Below are positions 40,099-49,309 of a DNA stretch of 64,000 nucleotides, in pieces. Source of the stretch: Kineosporia succinea (lineage in GTDB: Bacteria; Actinomycetota; Actinomycetes; Actinomycetales; Kineosporiaceae); NCBI RefSeq assembly GCF_030811555.1, contig NZ_JAUSQZ010000001.1, positions 2,108,001 through 2,172,000 on the forward strand. Direction: 5' to 3'. Position 1 is the stretch's first letter. Each line of letters starts with the position of its first letter. A program made the translations under genes and the position numbers. The notes beneath the pieces are model-generated. The model searched no databases and had not been told where the DNA came from. It was given only the letters and a program-made list of their open reading frames with translations.

Positions 40099-41376
40099 TT
40101 ACTGCTGCTTGAGCCTCTGCTCGTAGCCCACGAGCTTCACGCAGGTGGTCAGCGCGAGCACGGCCGCCTCGAGGTTCTCCAGGGTCGGGAACGTCGGGGC
40201 GATGCGGATGATCGAGTCCTTCGGGTCCTGCCCGAGCGGGTGCGCGGCCCCGGCCGGGGTCAGGGCGACGCCGATCTCGGCGGCGCGGGCCACGATGTCC
40301 GAGGCCGTGCCCTCCGGCACCTCGAGGGTGATGAAGTAGCCACCCTTGGGCTCGGTCCAGGTGCCGAGGCCGGTGCCGTCCAGCTGCTCACTCAGGATGC
40401 GCAGCGTGGCCTGGAACTTCGGCGCGATCAGGGCGCGGTGCTTGTCCATGTGCGCGAGAACGCCCTCGGCGCTGCCCAGGAACGCCGCGTGCCGCAGGTG
40501 GTTGACCTTGTCCGGGCCGATGGAGCGCTTGGACAGGTTGCCCAGCCACCACTTGACATTGGCCTCGGACGCCCCGAAGAAGCCGACGCCGGCCCCGGCG
40601 AAGGTGATCTTCGAGGTCGAGCCGAACACGAACACCCGGTCGGCGTGACCGGCGGCGGTGGCCAGGGCCAGCACGTCGGCGACCTCGACCCGCTCGTCGG
40701 TGAGGTGGTGCACCGAGTACGCGTTGTCCCAGAAGATCCGGAAATCCGGCGCAGCGGTGGGCATCTCGGCCAGCTGACGCACGGTGTCGTCGGAGTACGT
40801 GACCCCGGTGGGGTTGCTGTACTTCGGGATCGCCCAGATGCCCTTGATCGAGGCGTCGGCCGCCACCAGGCGGGTCACGACCTCCATGTCCGGGCCGGTC
40901 TCGGTCATCGGGACCGGGATCATCTCGATGCCGAAGCGCTCACAGATCGAGAAGTGCCGGTCGTAACCGGGAACCGGGGCGAGGAACTTGATCGGCCCCT
41001 GGTCGACCCAGCGGCTCTGCGCCCCCGGCAGCGGGCTGAGCAGCGCCTGCACGAACGCGTCGTGCATCAGCTCGAGGCTGGAGTTGCCCGAGGCCAGCAG
41101 CTGCGCCACCGGCACCTGGAGCAGCTCGGCGAAGATCGCGCGCAGCTCGGGCAGGCCGTTCAGCCCACCGTAGTTGCGCGTGTCGGTGCCGTCGGCCGCC
41201 TTCAGCACGCCCTCGCCGGGCAGCGTCAGCAGCTCGTTGGAGAGATCCAGCTGGTCCGGCGCCGGCTTACCCCGGGTGAGGTCGAGCTTCAGGCCGCGGC
41301 CGGCCAGTTCCGAGTAGTCCTGCCGAGCGCTGTCGAGGAGCGCGGTGAGGTCCTGCGCGCCCAAGTCGGTGGTCAT
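40099..41376 (-). CDS. Class I aminotransferase (aspartate aminotransferase Ic / MocR-like group)
   Basis: 425 residues. PLP enzyme: lysine in FGSTSKITFAGAGVGFF, the NPTG motif in KYSNPTGVTYSDD, the Asp-Asn pair in RIFWDNAYSVHH and the substrate arginine near IIRIAPTFP. The N-terminal pattern LDLTRGKPAPDQLDLSNEL is characteristic of the class Ic aspartate aminotransferase group (Aminotran_MocR domain), stand-alone here without a GntR part. It most likely interconverts aspartate/oxaloacetate and glutamate/2-oxoglutarate. Start ATG at 41376 with GGGAGAG upstream. Confidence 0.88.
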   Translation of the reverse strand: MTTDLGAQDLTALLDSARQDYSELAGRGLKLDLTRGKPAPDQLDLSNELLTLPGEGVLKAADGTDTRNYGGLNGLPELRAIFAELLQVPVAQLLASGNSSLELMHDAFVQALLSPLPGAQSRWVDQGPIKFLAPVPGYDRHFSICERFGIEMIPVPMTETGPDMEVVTRLVAADASIKGIWAIPKYSNPTGVTYSDDTVRQLAEMPTAAPDFRIFWDNAYSVHHLTDERVEVADVLALATAAGHADRVFVFGSTSKITFAGAGVGFFGASEANVKWWLGNLSKRSIGPDKVNHLRHAAFLGSAEGVLAHMDKHRALIAPKFQATLRILSEQLDGTGLGTWTEPKGGYFITLEVPEGTASDIVARAAEIGVALTPAGAAHPLGQDPKDSIIRIAPTFPTLENLEAAVLALTTCVKLVGYEQRLKQQ

Positions 41377-41480
41377 CGTCTCTCTCCCGGGGAGCTGTGT
41401 GGCATCTGCCGAGAAAGGACTTTACAAGCGTTCGCTGTCGAACACGCCAGTGGATTCCCACCGGACCCATCGGAAACGGA

Positions 41481-41521
41481 AAAGCGCCGGCCGGTGATTT
41501 GCGGCCACCGACCGACGCTTT
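41481..41521 (-). terminator. Terminator of the CYTH-CHAD gene
   Basis: AAAGCGCCGGCCGGTG (41481-41496) pairs with 41506-41521 over 16 positions with two G-T wobbles, 9-base loop. On the minus strand the stem is followed by TCCGTTTCC. It starts 14 bases after the stop codon. Confidence 0.8.
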
Positions 41522-41534
41522 CGCAAGATTTACG

Positions 41535-43178
41535 TCAGCCCGGCCAGACCGCGAGAGCAGCCTGGGCCTCTTCCCACGCGGCGGAGAACAACTTCTCGTC
41601 GTGCTCCGCCTCTCCGGCGATCCGGCCGTGCAGCAGACCGAACGTGAATCCGTTCTCGCCCGCGCCGTGCGCCCGCACCCCGAGGTCACGCAGCCACTGC
41701 CGCTGCACCACCCCGTCCTGGTGGTTGCCCAGGGTCTCGGTGATGCCCTCCATCACCTTGGCCACGTTCTTCGCGTCCTTGCCGATCACCGGCTTCGCGG
41801 CCTCGGTGGCGTACCGCGCGCGCTTGGCCTTGATCCGCACCTCGTGCAGGTGGAAGTCGTGTTCCGGGCTGCCGACGGTCTCCCCCGCCAGCACGTCGAC
41901 GTGATCGCGCACCCGGCGGGCGGCCTTGCGCACGGCCTTGCGCAGTTCGCTCTCGGCCGGGTTGCTGGCCCGCTCGGTGAACGGCGGGTTGTCGATGAAC
42001 GCCTCGAGGGCGTTCACCAGCCGCACGTACCGGTCGCCGTCCAGCTCGGTCACGGCCGACTTGTGGGCGGTCTTGTACTCGGCGTTCATCTCCAGCCGGA
42101 TGCGCCGCGCCACCGGGCCCAGCACCAGCTCGCCGGGCAGGCCCTCGACCTCGGCCAGGAGCTTGTCGCGGATCACCTCGGCGTCGCGCACCGGGCCGAG
42201 CACGTCCGAGCCCAGCCACTTCAGCTCCTCGCGCAGCGGCGTGACGGCCTCTTCGTCGAACAGCGGCCTGCAGGTGGCCAGGCCGGTGCGCAGCCGCCGG
42301 GTGGCGACGCGCATCTGGTGCACGGCGTCGTCGGCGTTCAGGCGCACCCGCGGGTCCATCGCGACCAGCTGGGCGAACTGCGCGGCCAGGTACTCCTGGG
42401 CCACGTCGCCCGCGGCCGGCGGCGCCACCACCACGGTCTCGCGCATCCGCTTGAGGGCCTTGCCGGCCCTCTTCTTCGCCTTCTTCGGCGGGAGCGGCTC
42501 GACCAGCAGGTCTTCGACGTCGTCGACAACCTCGGAGTCGGTCGCGGTGGGCCTGCCCATCCGCTCACCGATCGCGCGACTCACCTTGGAACGGACGTCG
42601 GAGGGCCGGGCCCCGGCCCCGAGCAGCAGCTCCCGCGCGGCGGCGAGCAGCTCGAGGTCGCCGTTGACGAGCTCGACCTCGATCTCGCGCCACGACTGCA
42701 CCACCGTCTCCTCGCCCAGCGACTGGGCGGAGACCAGGTCGTCGGCCACCTCGGCGAGCACGGTGCCCTCGGCGTCGCGCAGCTCCCGCACGGTGCGCCG
42801 GGTGGAGATCAACGCGACCGGGGACACCGCCGCACCCCGGGTCTGCACCCGGACCAGGCCGATCAGCGCCGGCGGGACCGTGCGCACGCTCCGGCCGAGC
42901 GGCTTGTGGATCTCGAGCCGGCTGTCGGCGGCGTCGCCCTTGATCGGCTGCTTGAGCTTGAGGTGCCAGCCCGCGTCGCCACCACCGGTACGGCGACGCA
43001 GCGTCGTGCCGCCGCGGATCAGCCGGAAGTCCTCGGTGTCCAGGTAGGTGGCTTCGAGCTGGTGCTCCCCGGCCTCGCCGACCGAGCCGACGCCGGGCAG
43101 GGCGGTCAGGTCGGGCAGGGCGAACTCCGGATCGGCGTCCAGTTTGATCTCGATCTCGTGGTGAGTTCCTGCCGTCAC
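41535..43178 (-). CDS. CYTH-CHAD domain protein
   Basis: 547 residues from the GTG at 43178 (AAGGA at good spacing). The CYTH domain comes first, with the metal/triphosphate ExExK motif right at the N-terminus (HHEIEIKLD, Glu8, Glu10, Lys12), TTLRRRTGG and REIEVELVNGD. A basic linker with PPKKAKKRAGKALKRM leads into a CHAD domain (VHQMRVATRRLRTGL, and KAKRARYATEAAKP). CYTH enzymes hydrolyse triphosphate compounds; CHAD binds polyphosphate. A role in polyphosphate metabolism or localisation is inferred; no polyP gene is adjacent. Confidence 0.92.
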   Translation of the reverse strand: MTAGTHHEIEIKLDADPEFALPDLTALPGVGSVGEAGEHQLEATYLDTEDFRLIRGGTTLRRRTGGGDAGWHLKLKQPIKGDAADSRLEIHKPLGRSVRTVPPALIGLVRVQTRGAAVSPVALISTRRTVRELRDAEGTVLAEVADDLVSAQSLGEETVVQSWREIEVELVNGDLELLAAARELLLGAGARPSDVRSKVSRAIGERMGRPTATDSEVVDDVEDLLVEPLPPKKAKKRAGKALKRMRETVVVAPPAAGDVAQEYLAAQFAQLVAMDPRVRLNADDAVHQMRVATRRLRTGLATCRPLFDEEAVTPLREELKWLGSDVLGPVRDAEVIRDKLLAEVEGLPGELVLGPVARRIRLEMNAEYKTAHKSAVTELDGDRYVRLVNALEAFIDNPPFTERASNPAESELRKAVRKAARRVRDHVDVLAGETVGSPEHDFHLHEVRIKAKRARYATEAAKPVIGKDAKNVAKVMEGITETLGNHQDGVVQRQWLRDLGVRAHGAGENGFTFGLLHGRIAGEAEHDEKLFSAAWEEAQAALAVWPG

Positions 43179-43459
43179 TGATCTTCCTTTCTGCCGAAGG
43201 CACGCCGAGCCGCCGAGGCAGCTCCGCACTCCGGATGATCGGTTCCCGTGGCGGTCACCATAAACAACCAAGGTGAACAAGCCACCGTCACCGACCGGAC
43301 GACCGGTGTTCAGATGCCGTTCACCGAGACAACGCCGGTGGAGTCGCGAATGTGCCCGTTGTCATCTGTAGTTGTCCGTGTGACGGAAGGCGACTCGAGA
43401 CGAACGGGTGCGCCCGGCGTCCCCCGTTCGACTGGTTCGCCCCCACCTAGACTGGCGCG

Positions 43460-44107
43460 ATGCCGATGACCGCCCGCTTCCCCACCACCTGCGCCCACTG
43501 TTCGGGCCGAGTCATGCCCGGGGAGGAGATCTCCAAGGCCGCCGGCAAGTGGGTGCACTCCACCTGCGCGGTGGCGGCGAGCGAGAACGCGGCCCAGCTG
43601 CCGGGTCTCGACGCGGGCCCGCCCAAGACCTTCGGCCGCAACGTCGGTACCAAGGTGCGCAAGGCCGACATGGCCGAGCCGGAGGGTGCTCTCGAGGTCT
43701 GGACCGACGGCGCCTGCTCCGGCAACCCGGGCCCGGGCGGCTGGGCCTGGGCCACGAAAGACGGTCGCAAGGGCAGCGGCGGCGAGCCGAAGACGACCAA
43801 CCAGCGCATGGAGGTCAGCGCCGCGCTCCAGGCCATCCTGGCGCTGGAGGGCCCGCTGGTGGTGGTGAGCGACTCGACCTACGTCGTGAACTGTTTCCGC
43901 GACGAGTGGTGGAAGGGCTGGCTGTCGCGCGGCTGGGTCAACAGCCAGAAGAAGCCGGTGGCCAACAAAGACCTCTGGGAGCCGCTGATCGAGGCGTTCC
44001 GCGAACGCGGCAACATCTCGTTCCGCTGGGTCAAGGGGCACTCCGGCGACGAGATGAACGACCTGGTCGACCAGCTGGCCGTGGAGGCGGGCAAGGCGCA
44101 GGTCTGA
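43460..44107 (+). CDS. RNase HI with N-terminal zinc-finger-like domain
   Basis: 215 residues. The RNase HI part has all catalytic residues: Asp83 in WTDGACSGNPGPGG, Glu118 in NQRMEVSAA, Asp138 in VVSDSTYV, His194 in VKGHSGD and Asp204 in NDLVDQLA. It cuts the RNA strand of RNA-DNA hybrids. In front is a short Cys/His unit: Cys11-x2-Cys14 ... His33-x2-Cys36 (TTCAHCSGR, KWVHSTC), which could hold zinc. This is not the hybrid-binding domain of eukaryotic RNase H1. The start ATG at 43460 is the only one before the zinc unit; MPM gives a second ATG two codons later. Confidence 0.9.
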   Translation: MPMTARFPTTCAHCSGRVMPGEEISKAAGKWVHSTCAVAASENAAQLPGLDAGPPKTFGRNVGTKVRKADMAEPEGALEVWTDGACSGNPGPGGWAWATKDGRKGSGGEPKTTNQRMEVSAALQAILALEGPLVVVSDSTYVVNCFRDEWWKGWLSRGWVNSQKKPVANKDLWEPLIEAFRERGNISFRWVKGHSGDEMNDLVDQLAVEAGKAQV

Positions 44108-44135
44108 TCGGCCGACAACGGGGAGGCGTCGCCAG

Positions 44136-46706
44136 GTGCCAGGAATTTCGCTCGGACTGCAGAGCCCTTACGGGTACCACGGCGACGACCTGACCAGCCC
44201 GGCCCAGGCCGCCCGGGCCGGGGCCCTGGTCGACCAGCAGTGGGAGGACGAGCCCGGCCTGCCCCTGGAGCTGCGTATCCACGGGGTGCAGGGCAGCACC
44301 GGGCCGGTGGTGCTCGAGCATCCGCACGTGGTGCAGGTCGGCGGCTCCGGACCGACGGCGTTCTACCGGCGCTGGAGCCCCGACGGGGTGGGCCGTCCCT
44401 CGGTGCCCTGGCCGCTGGAGGCCTACGTCTGGGGCGGGCTCACCACCCGGGCCCTGGCCTCGGCGTCGTGGCTGCTGCTCCTGCCCTTCATGCTCTACAA
44501 CGTCGCCTACTACATGCTCCCGGCGGGCGACACCGCGACCCGGGGCCGGCGTCTGCGCAGCGCGCACGCCCTGGCCCGGGTGGTGGTGCGGCTGCTGGCC
44601 CTGGCCTCGACCGTGCAGTTCGTCAGCGCCCTGGTCACGCTCTTCCACTCCACCATCGCCTGGCAGAACGGGGCGCACCGGCTGGGTACGTCGTGGTGGT
44701 GGCTGAGCTGGTACACCGAGGCGACCACGGCGACCCGGATGTCGCTGGCCACGGTCGCCGTGGCCGCGGTGATCGGCGCTCTCTGGTACGCCGGGGCGGC
44801 GACCGCCGGGCACTACGAGGCGTTCAGCACCGGGCGTGGCAGCTACGCGCCGGGCGTGCAGGTCGACGGTGAGGACCGGCCCGACCGGTTGCCCTCGGGC
44901 CGCCTGACGCTGCGCGACCGCGGGTTCTGGCGCGGGGCCGCGGCCGCCGCCCGGCTGCGTAACACCCACATCGCCACCGCGTTCGCCACCATCTCGCTCG
45001 CCCTGGCCGGCTGCACCAACACCTTCGGCCTCTGGCAGCAGATCCAGATCGCCGTCTCAGCCACCATTCTCGTGGCCGCCGTGGTGCTCGCCGGGTTCGT
45101 CGCCGACCGCGACACGGTGGGCGGCAACGACGACGTGGCCCGCTTCGCCACCGCGTTCCGGGCCCTGGCCTGGGTCTCGTTCCTGGTGCTCCTGGCCGGG
45201 GTGATCGCCTCGCCGTGGGTGGTGGACGACGCCCCCGAAGACCCGCTCTACGCACCGCACGGCCTGGTCGGCGCCACCACCACGCTCACCCTGCTGCAGT
45301 TCGGCCTGCTGGCCGTGCTGCTCGTGCTGGTGGCCTGGCTGCTGCGCGGCTGCCAGAAGCAGCCGCACGGCTGGGAGCCCTTCCTGCGCGGGTACGCCGC
45401 CCCGGTGATCACGCTGCTGGCCGTGCTGCTGGGCGGGGTGCTGACGGCGGCCCTGAACCTCTCGGTGGCGCGAATCTTCGGCGAGCCGGGCGGGCGGGCG
45501 CTGCACAAGGAGGGCTTCGACCCGGCGAACACCATCCAGCTGCCCGACGCGATGTTCGCCTACTCGGCCGCCGCGGCGTTCAACCTGGTGCCGATCCTGC
45601 TGGTGGCCGGGCTCCTGGCGCTGCGCTACCGGCGGCGGGTGCGGCGTTTCGAGGGCGACGGGGGCACCGGCGCGACCCTCGACGGTGGTCCCGACCCGGT
45701 CGTCGACTGGTACCCGGAGAGAGAACGGGACGCCCCTCGCCGTACCGTCCGCCAGGTGGCGCGGACCTGGGCCCTGGCCTCGCTCACCGACGACGTGGCC
45801 ACCGTGATGGGCACCGTCACGATCTGCTGGGGCGCACTGTTCTGGGGCTTCGAGGGCCTGGCCGTCACCCACACCTCGCAGGCGTTCACCGCGGTCGCCG
45901 GGATCGTGCCCACCATCGGCGTGTTCATCGGCGCCCTGCTCGCGACGACCGGGGTGTGGGTGTTGCGGGCGCAGATCCGCTCCCCGCACGCCCGCAAGAC
46001 CGTCGGGATCATCTGGGACGTCGGCACCTTCTGGCCGCGGGCCGTGCACCCGCTCGCCCCGCCCTGCTACGCCGAGCAGGCCGTGCCCGAGGTGGTCGAC
46101 CGGATCTGGGTGCTCACGGGGGCGCGCCGGTCCGGCAGCCACGGCACCCCGGTGCCGGGTGAGCGCTCCGGGGCGATCGAGGTCATCCCCCGCCACGTGC
46201 TGCTCACCGGATACAGCCAGGGCACCGCGATCAGCGTGGCGGTGATCGCCCAGCTGCCCCGCGACGTGCTCGGCCGGGTCTCCCTGATGACACTGGCCGC
46301 CCCGCTGAGAAGGCTCTACGGACGGGCGTTCCCGGCCTACTTCGGCCACCCGGCCGCGCTCGCCCTGCGGGAGCTGCTGAGCGGGCCGGAACCGGACGCC
46401 TCCCGCAACGACCCCGCCGGGCCGTCGGAGGTGGACCCGGCGCCGCCCAACGTGCGGGCCCCCGAGCCGCCGAAACCGCGCTGGCGCAACGTGGTGCGGC
46501 GCACCGACTACATCGGCGGCTGGGTGTTCGGCCTCCCGAAGCCCCTGGAGCAGCCCTCGGACTGCCAGCAGGTCGACGTGATCAGCCTGGACCCGCCGTC
46601 GCTGGAGCCCGACCACGGCACCACCCTGGCCCCGACGCATCTGCATTCCTCGTTCTGGCAGGACCCGGTCGTGATCCTTCACGCCCGGGAACTGACCGAC
46701 CGCTGA
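44136..46706 (+). CDS. 856-residue polytopic membrane protein with split alpha/beta-hydrolase features
   Basis: No named family recognised. The N-terminal LELRIHGVQGSTG resembles the oxyanion strand of a lipase. It is followed by about eleven membrane helices between residues 105 and 620. The soluble C-terminus has a nucleophile elbow TGYSQGTAIS (Ser694), a strand VISLDPPSL that could give an acid, and LHSSFWQDP (His837), a pattern often seen at the catalytic His of secreted lipases. I infer a serine hydrolase whose fold is split by a membrane insert, acting at or in the membrane. It starts 28 bases after the RNase H stop, so co-transcription is possible. Similar anonymous proteins are known in actinomycetes. 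Confidence 0.82.
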   Translation: MPGISLGLQSPYGYHGDDLTSPAQAARAGALVDQQWEDEPGLPLELRIHGVQGSTGPVVLEHPHVVQVGGSGPTAFYRRWSPDGVGRPSVPWPLEAYVWGGLTTRALASASWLLLLPFMLYNVAYYMLPAGDTATRGRRLRSAHALARVVVRLLALASTVQFVSALVTLFHSTIAWQNGAHRLGTSWWWLSWYTEATTATRMSLATVAVAAVIGALWYAGAATAGHYEAFSTGRGSYAPGVQVDGEDRPDRLPSGRLTLRDRGFWRGAAAAARLRNTHIATAFATISLALAGCTNTFGLWQQIQIAVSATILVAAVVLAGFVADRDTVGGNDDVARFATAFRALAWVSFLVLLAGVIASPWVVDDAPEDPLYAPHGLVGATTTLTLLQFGLLAVLLVLVAWLLRGCQKQPHGWEPFLRGYAAPVITLLAVLLGGVLTAALNLSVARIFGEPGGRALHKEGFDPANTIQLPDAMFAYSAAAAFNLVPILLVAGLLALRYRRRVRRFEGDGGTGATLDGGPDPVVDWYPERERDAPRRTVRQVARTWALASLTDDVATVMGTVTICWGALFWGFEGLAVTHTSQAFTAVAGIVPTIGVFIGALLATTGVWVLRAQIRSPHARKTVGIIWDVGTFWPRAVHPLAPPCYAEQAVPEVVDRIWVLTGARRSGSHGTPVPGERSGAIEVIPRHVLLTGYSQGTAISVAVIAQLPRDVLGRVSLMTLAAPLRRLYGRAFPAYFGHPAALALRELLSGPEPDASRNDPAGPSEVDPAPPNVRAPEPPKPRWRNVVRRTDYIGGWVFGLPKPLEQPSDCQQVDVISLDPPSLEPDHGTTLAPTHLHSSFWQDPVVILHARELTDR

Positions 46707-46962
46707 AAGCTTTTTACCGTTCCGAATCGTGACGTCCGGAACTTGTGACGCCCACGCTGAAACTTCCCATTCGCAACCGGAATTGCCCGATCGAACCTTT
46801 CGATGAATTCGCCACGCCGTGGACTTGATTCTTCGGCCCGCCGGTGGGCAATCTGATTTCGGGCCGATCGGGCCGATTTGCTGGATGTGACCAGCGCGTG
46901 GGGGTCCGGATTCCTCTCCCCACTCGCACCCAGGGGTGGTCACTCACACAAAGGGGCGGGCG
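46707..46962 (+). other. AT-richer intergenic region before the GT9-like gene
   Basis: 256 bases with clearly lower GC than the neighbours, especially 46730-46870. It should hold the promoter of the following two-gene unit; no -35/-10 pair could be fixed. AAGGGGCGG near 46952 serves the next start. No gene is supported. Confidence 0.5.
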
Positions 46963-48243
46963 ATGAATGTCCCGGCAGAAGCTCTGACCTCACTCGCACC
47001 ACGGGGAAGAATCAACCGCATCCTCTGGCTCCACCGCACCGACCGCTGGTATCTCGGCGATTTCCTGCGGCACGCGTCCTGGCTGCACTGGGCCCGAGAA
47101 GCCTTTCCGCAGGCCGAGATCGATCTTGCCTCGCACCCGGCCTACCTGCCGTTGTACGCCGACGGCCGGTTCGGCCAGCTGCACGACTCCCGCTCGTTCC
47201 GCGGCGAGCAGGCCTACGACCTGGTGATCGAACCCGGCTCGTTCGAGCCCGGGCCCTCACCGGCTCCGCTGCGGCTGGCCTCCTGGGACGCGGCCTGGTC
47301 GGTGCAGGTGGGCGGCCGCGCGGTGATGCAGGGGCGCAAGCACGAGCTCAACTATTTCCGCGCCGCCCACCCGGGCGCCGTCACGGGTGACCGCTCCACC
47401 ACCCCGACATCGCTGTCATTCGGGTCCAGCGAGCTGGAACCCCTGAACAAGGCTCTGGAGGCTGTCTTTCCGGGCGAAGGACCGGTGGTGGTCTACAACC
47501 CCTCGGCCTCGAACGCCTTCACCCGCGAGACCGGGGTGCACAAGGAGGTCGACAACTCACTCACCCCGGCCGACCACATCGGCATCCTCCGGCATCTCCT
47601 CACCCTCCTGCCCGACCATCACTTCGTGATCGGGGCTGCGGTCAAGAGGGGGGACGCGGTGAACGAGTCGGTCGTCACCACGGTCGCCGAGGCGGTGGCC
47701 GGCGAAAGCGTTTGTTCCACCGTCGATCTCGGAGCCACGAGTCTGTGTGACTTCGCACGCCTGCTGGCGGCCCCGCGCATCTGCGGTACCGTCGGTTCGG
47801 GCACGGGCACCAACACGCACCTGGCCGCACTGCTCGACCGGCACGCCCTGTCGTTCGAACGGGGGTGCGACGAGGCCATGCTGAACAACTGGTCCGGCAA
47901 CGGCTTTCAGATGGGCTCGTTCCGGTGGCGTAACCCTTCAGCACACACCGGCATTCACACGATGAGCTGGGCGCGCCGCGACCTGCTGGGGGCCGCCCGG
48001 GCCTTCGTCGTCGACCATGCGCACGTGCACGGCCACGAGCCCGATCCGTCGCACGCCGCCCGGCACTACGGCGACTTCACCGACGAGGCCGCCTATCTCG
48101 GTTTCCGGCACGGCATTCCCGGCCGCGGCCTGGAGGCCGTGCTCAACGCTCTCGAAGACCCCCGGGCGCAGGCCACGGCCCGTTTCCTCGTCGAGGACTC
48201 CAATCTGCACAAGCTCGTCTCCCGTCCGGGCAGGAGCACGTGA
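46963..48243 (+). CDS. GT9-like (heptosyltransferase-like) glycosyltransferase
   Basis: 426 residues from the ATG at 46963 (AAGGGG about 10 bases upstream). The N-terminus NRILWLHRTDRWYLGDFLRH with AREAFPQAEIDLASHPAY resembles the start of GT9 ADP-heptose transferases (RLSSLGDVLLTTP ... FPDAEIDW), and LAAPRICGTVGSGTGTNTHL resembles their sugar-nucleotide motif (GNDTGPMHLA). Similarity is partial, so GT-B fold is likely and GT9 membership tentative. Actinomycetes lack LPS, so the acceptor would be a capsule, cell-wall or natural-product sugar. Stop overlaps the next start (TGATG), indicating a coupled pair. Confidence 0.6.
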   Translation: MNVPAEALTSLAPRGRINRILWLHRTDRWYLGDFLRHASWLHWAREAFPQAEIDLASHPAYLPLYADGRFGQLHDSRSFRGEQAYDLVIEPGSFEPGPSPAPLRLASWDAAWSVQVGGRAVMQGRKHELNYFRAAHPGAVTGDRSTTPTSLSFGSSELEPLNKALEAVFPGEGPVVVYNPSASNAFTRETGVHKEVDNSLTPADHIGILRHLLTLLPDHHFVIGAAVKRGDAVNESVVTTVAEAVAGESVCSTVDLGATSLCDFARLLAAPRICGTVGSGTGTNTHLAALLDRHALSFERGCDEAMLNNWSGNGFQMGSFRWRNPSAHTGIHTMSWARRDLLGAARAFVVDHAHVHGHEPDPSHAARHYGDFTDEAAYLGFRHGIPGRGLEAVLNALEDPRAQATARFLVEDSNLHKLVSRPGRST

Positions 48244-49301
48244 TGACCGAAGACATGGAACACCGGGTACGCCGCGACGCCCTGACGGCCCTCGACCGGC
48301 TGGGCCTGAGCCCGGCCGGCCCGATGCGTCGTCTGCCCACCCCCTGGGACCGGCCCCGGCGGCAGGTCGTGCACCTGCGGGCGGGCTCCGGTCACCCGGC
48401 CGAGGTGGCCGTCAAGGTGGTGCTCGACCCCGACGCCGAGGCCGCCAGAGCCTTTGCCCAGGAACACTTCCTGCCCCGCCGGCTGCGCCCGGTCGCCGAC
48501 GGCCTGGTCCACCGCGGCGAGATCCCGCACAACCCGATCGTGCAGGTGCTGCACCCCGAGCCGGTGCGGCTGCCCGGATCCCTGGTGGCGGTGACCCGTT
48601 TCGTGCGGGCCTCGGGTCCGCTCGATGCCACCACCTGGGGGCGCACCCTGGGGCTGTTGCACCGGATCGGGAGCACCCCGTCCGCCATCGGCCTTCTCCG
48701 CGGCCTGCCCGAGAGCCACACCCTGGCCGGACTCGACGCACACGCCCTGGCCAGGGCGTTCCGTCAGCCCGGGCACCCGTTCCACGGCCGCACCGACCTG
48801 GCACGGCGCTTGCGCCGGGTGCTGCGCGAACGCGTGCTGCGCGCCCTCGAGCTGGATCCGGAACCGCTGCTGACCCACCGCGACTTCCACGCCCTGAACT
48901 GCGTCAGCAGTCGCGACGGAGCGGTGGTGCTGGACTGGCAGGAGGCGGGCTGGGGCAGCCGGTCCGACGACTTCGCCTGGCTGCACCTCACCGTCAGCCG
49001 GTTCGGCGGGCACCCGCACCTGCTCGACGAGGCCCGCCACGCCTACCGCCGGGCCACCGGCGGAATCTGCCCCACGGAGGCCCAGATTCGCGCCGCCGGG
49101 CAGGTACGCGAGCTGCTCTGTCTCGGATTCTCACTGATCAAGGCCGATCTCAGTCCGGCCCACCGACGCGAGGCGCTGAACCAGCTCCCGATCCTGCGTG
49201 ACCCCGACGCCCCGACCCGGCGCTGGCGCATGCTGCACAACCCGGCCATCTTCGCCCCCGGCATCGTGCCCACGCACGGGCCGGAGGCGGCAACGGCCTG
49301 A
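48243..49301 (+). CDS. Aminoglycoside-phosphotransferase-like kinase
   Basis: 352 residues; ATG at 48243 with GGAG six bases upstream, overlapping the previous stop. The kinase core is visible: VAVKVV (ATP lysine), catalytic loop LTHRDFHALN with Asp and Asn, and VVLDWQEAG as the metal-binding Asp. The HRD form replaces the HGD usual in true aminoglycoside kinases. Members phosphorylate hydroxyls of aminoglycosides, homoserine, choline or sugars. Coupling to the glycosyltransferase suggests both modify the same glycan or a sugar-containing metabolite. Antibiotic resistance cannot be concluded. Confidence 0.78.
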   Translation: MTEDMEHRVRRDALTALDRLGLSPAGPMRRLPTPWDRPRRQVVHLRAGSGHPAEVAVKVVLDPDAEAARAFAQEHFLPRRLRPVADGLVHRGEIPHNPIVQVLHPEPVRLPGSLVAVTRFVRASGPLDATTWGRTLGLLHRIGSTPSAIGLLRGLPESHTLAGLDAHALARAFRQPGHPFHGRTDLARRLRRVLRERVLRALELDPEPLLTHRDFHALNCVSSRDGAVVLDWQEAGWGSRSDDFAWLHLTVSRFGGHPHLLDEARHAYRRATGGICPTEAQIRAAGQVRELLCLGFSLIKADLSPAHRREALNQLPILRDPDAPTRRWRMLHNPAIFAPGIVPTHGPEAATA

Positions 49302-49309
49302 GACCAGCG

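Noticed and set aside
43248-43469. 73-residue frame between CYTH-CHAD and RNase H genes
   Set aside because: No ribosome site, overlaps the start of the RNase H gene, codon use not typical; more likely promoter region.
45057-46943. 628-residue minus-strand frame under the 856-residue protein
   Set aside because: Gly/His/Arg/Gln-rich shadow, no motif, no ribosome site.
48243-49301. Aminoglycoside resistance gene
   Set aside because: Only the general kinase loop is shared; the HRD variant and coupling to a glycosyltransferase make resistance unproven.
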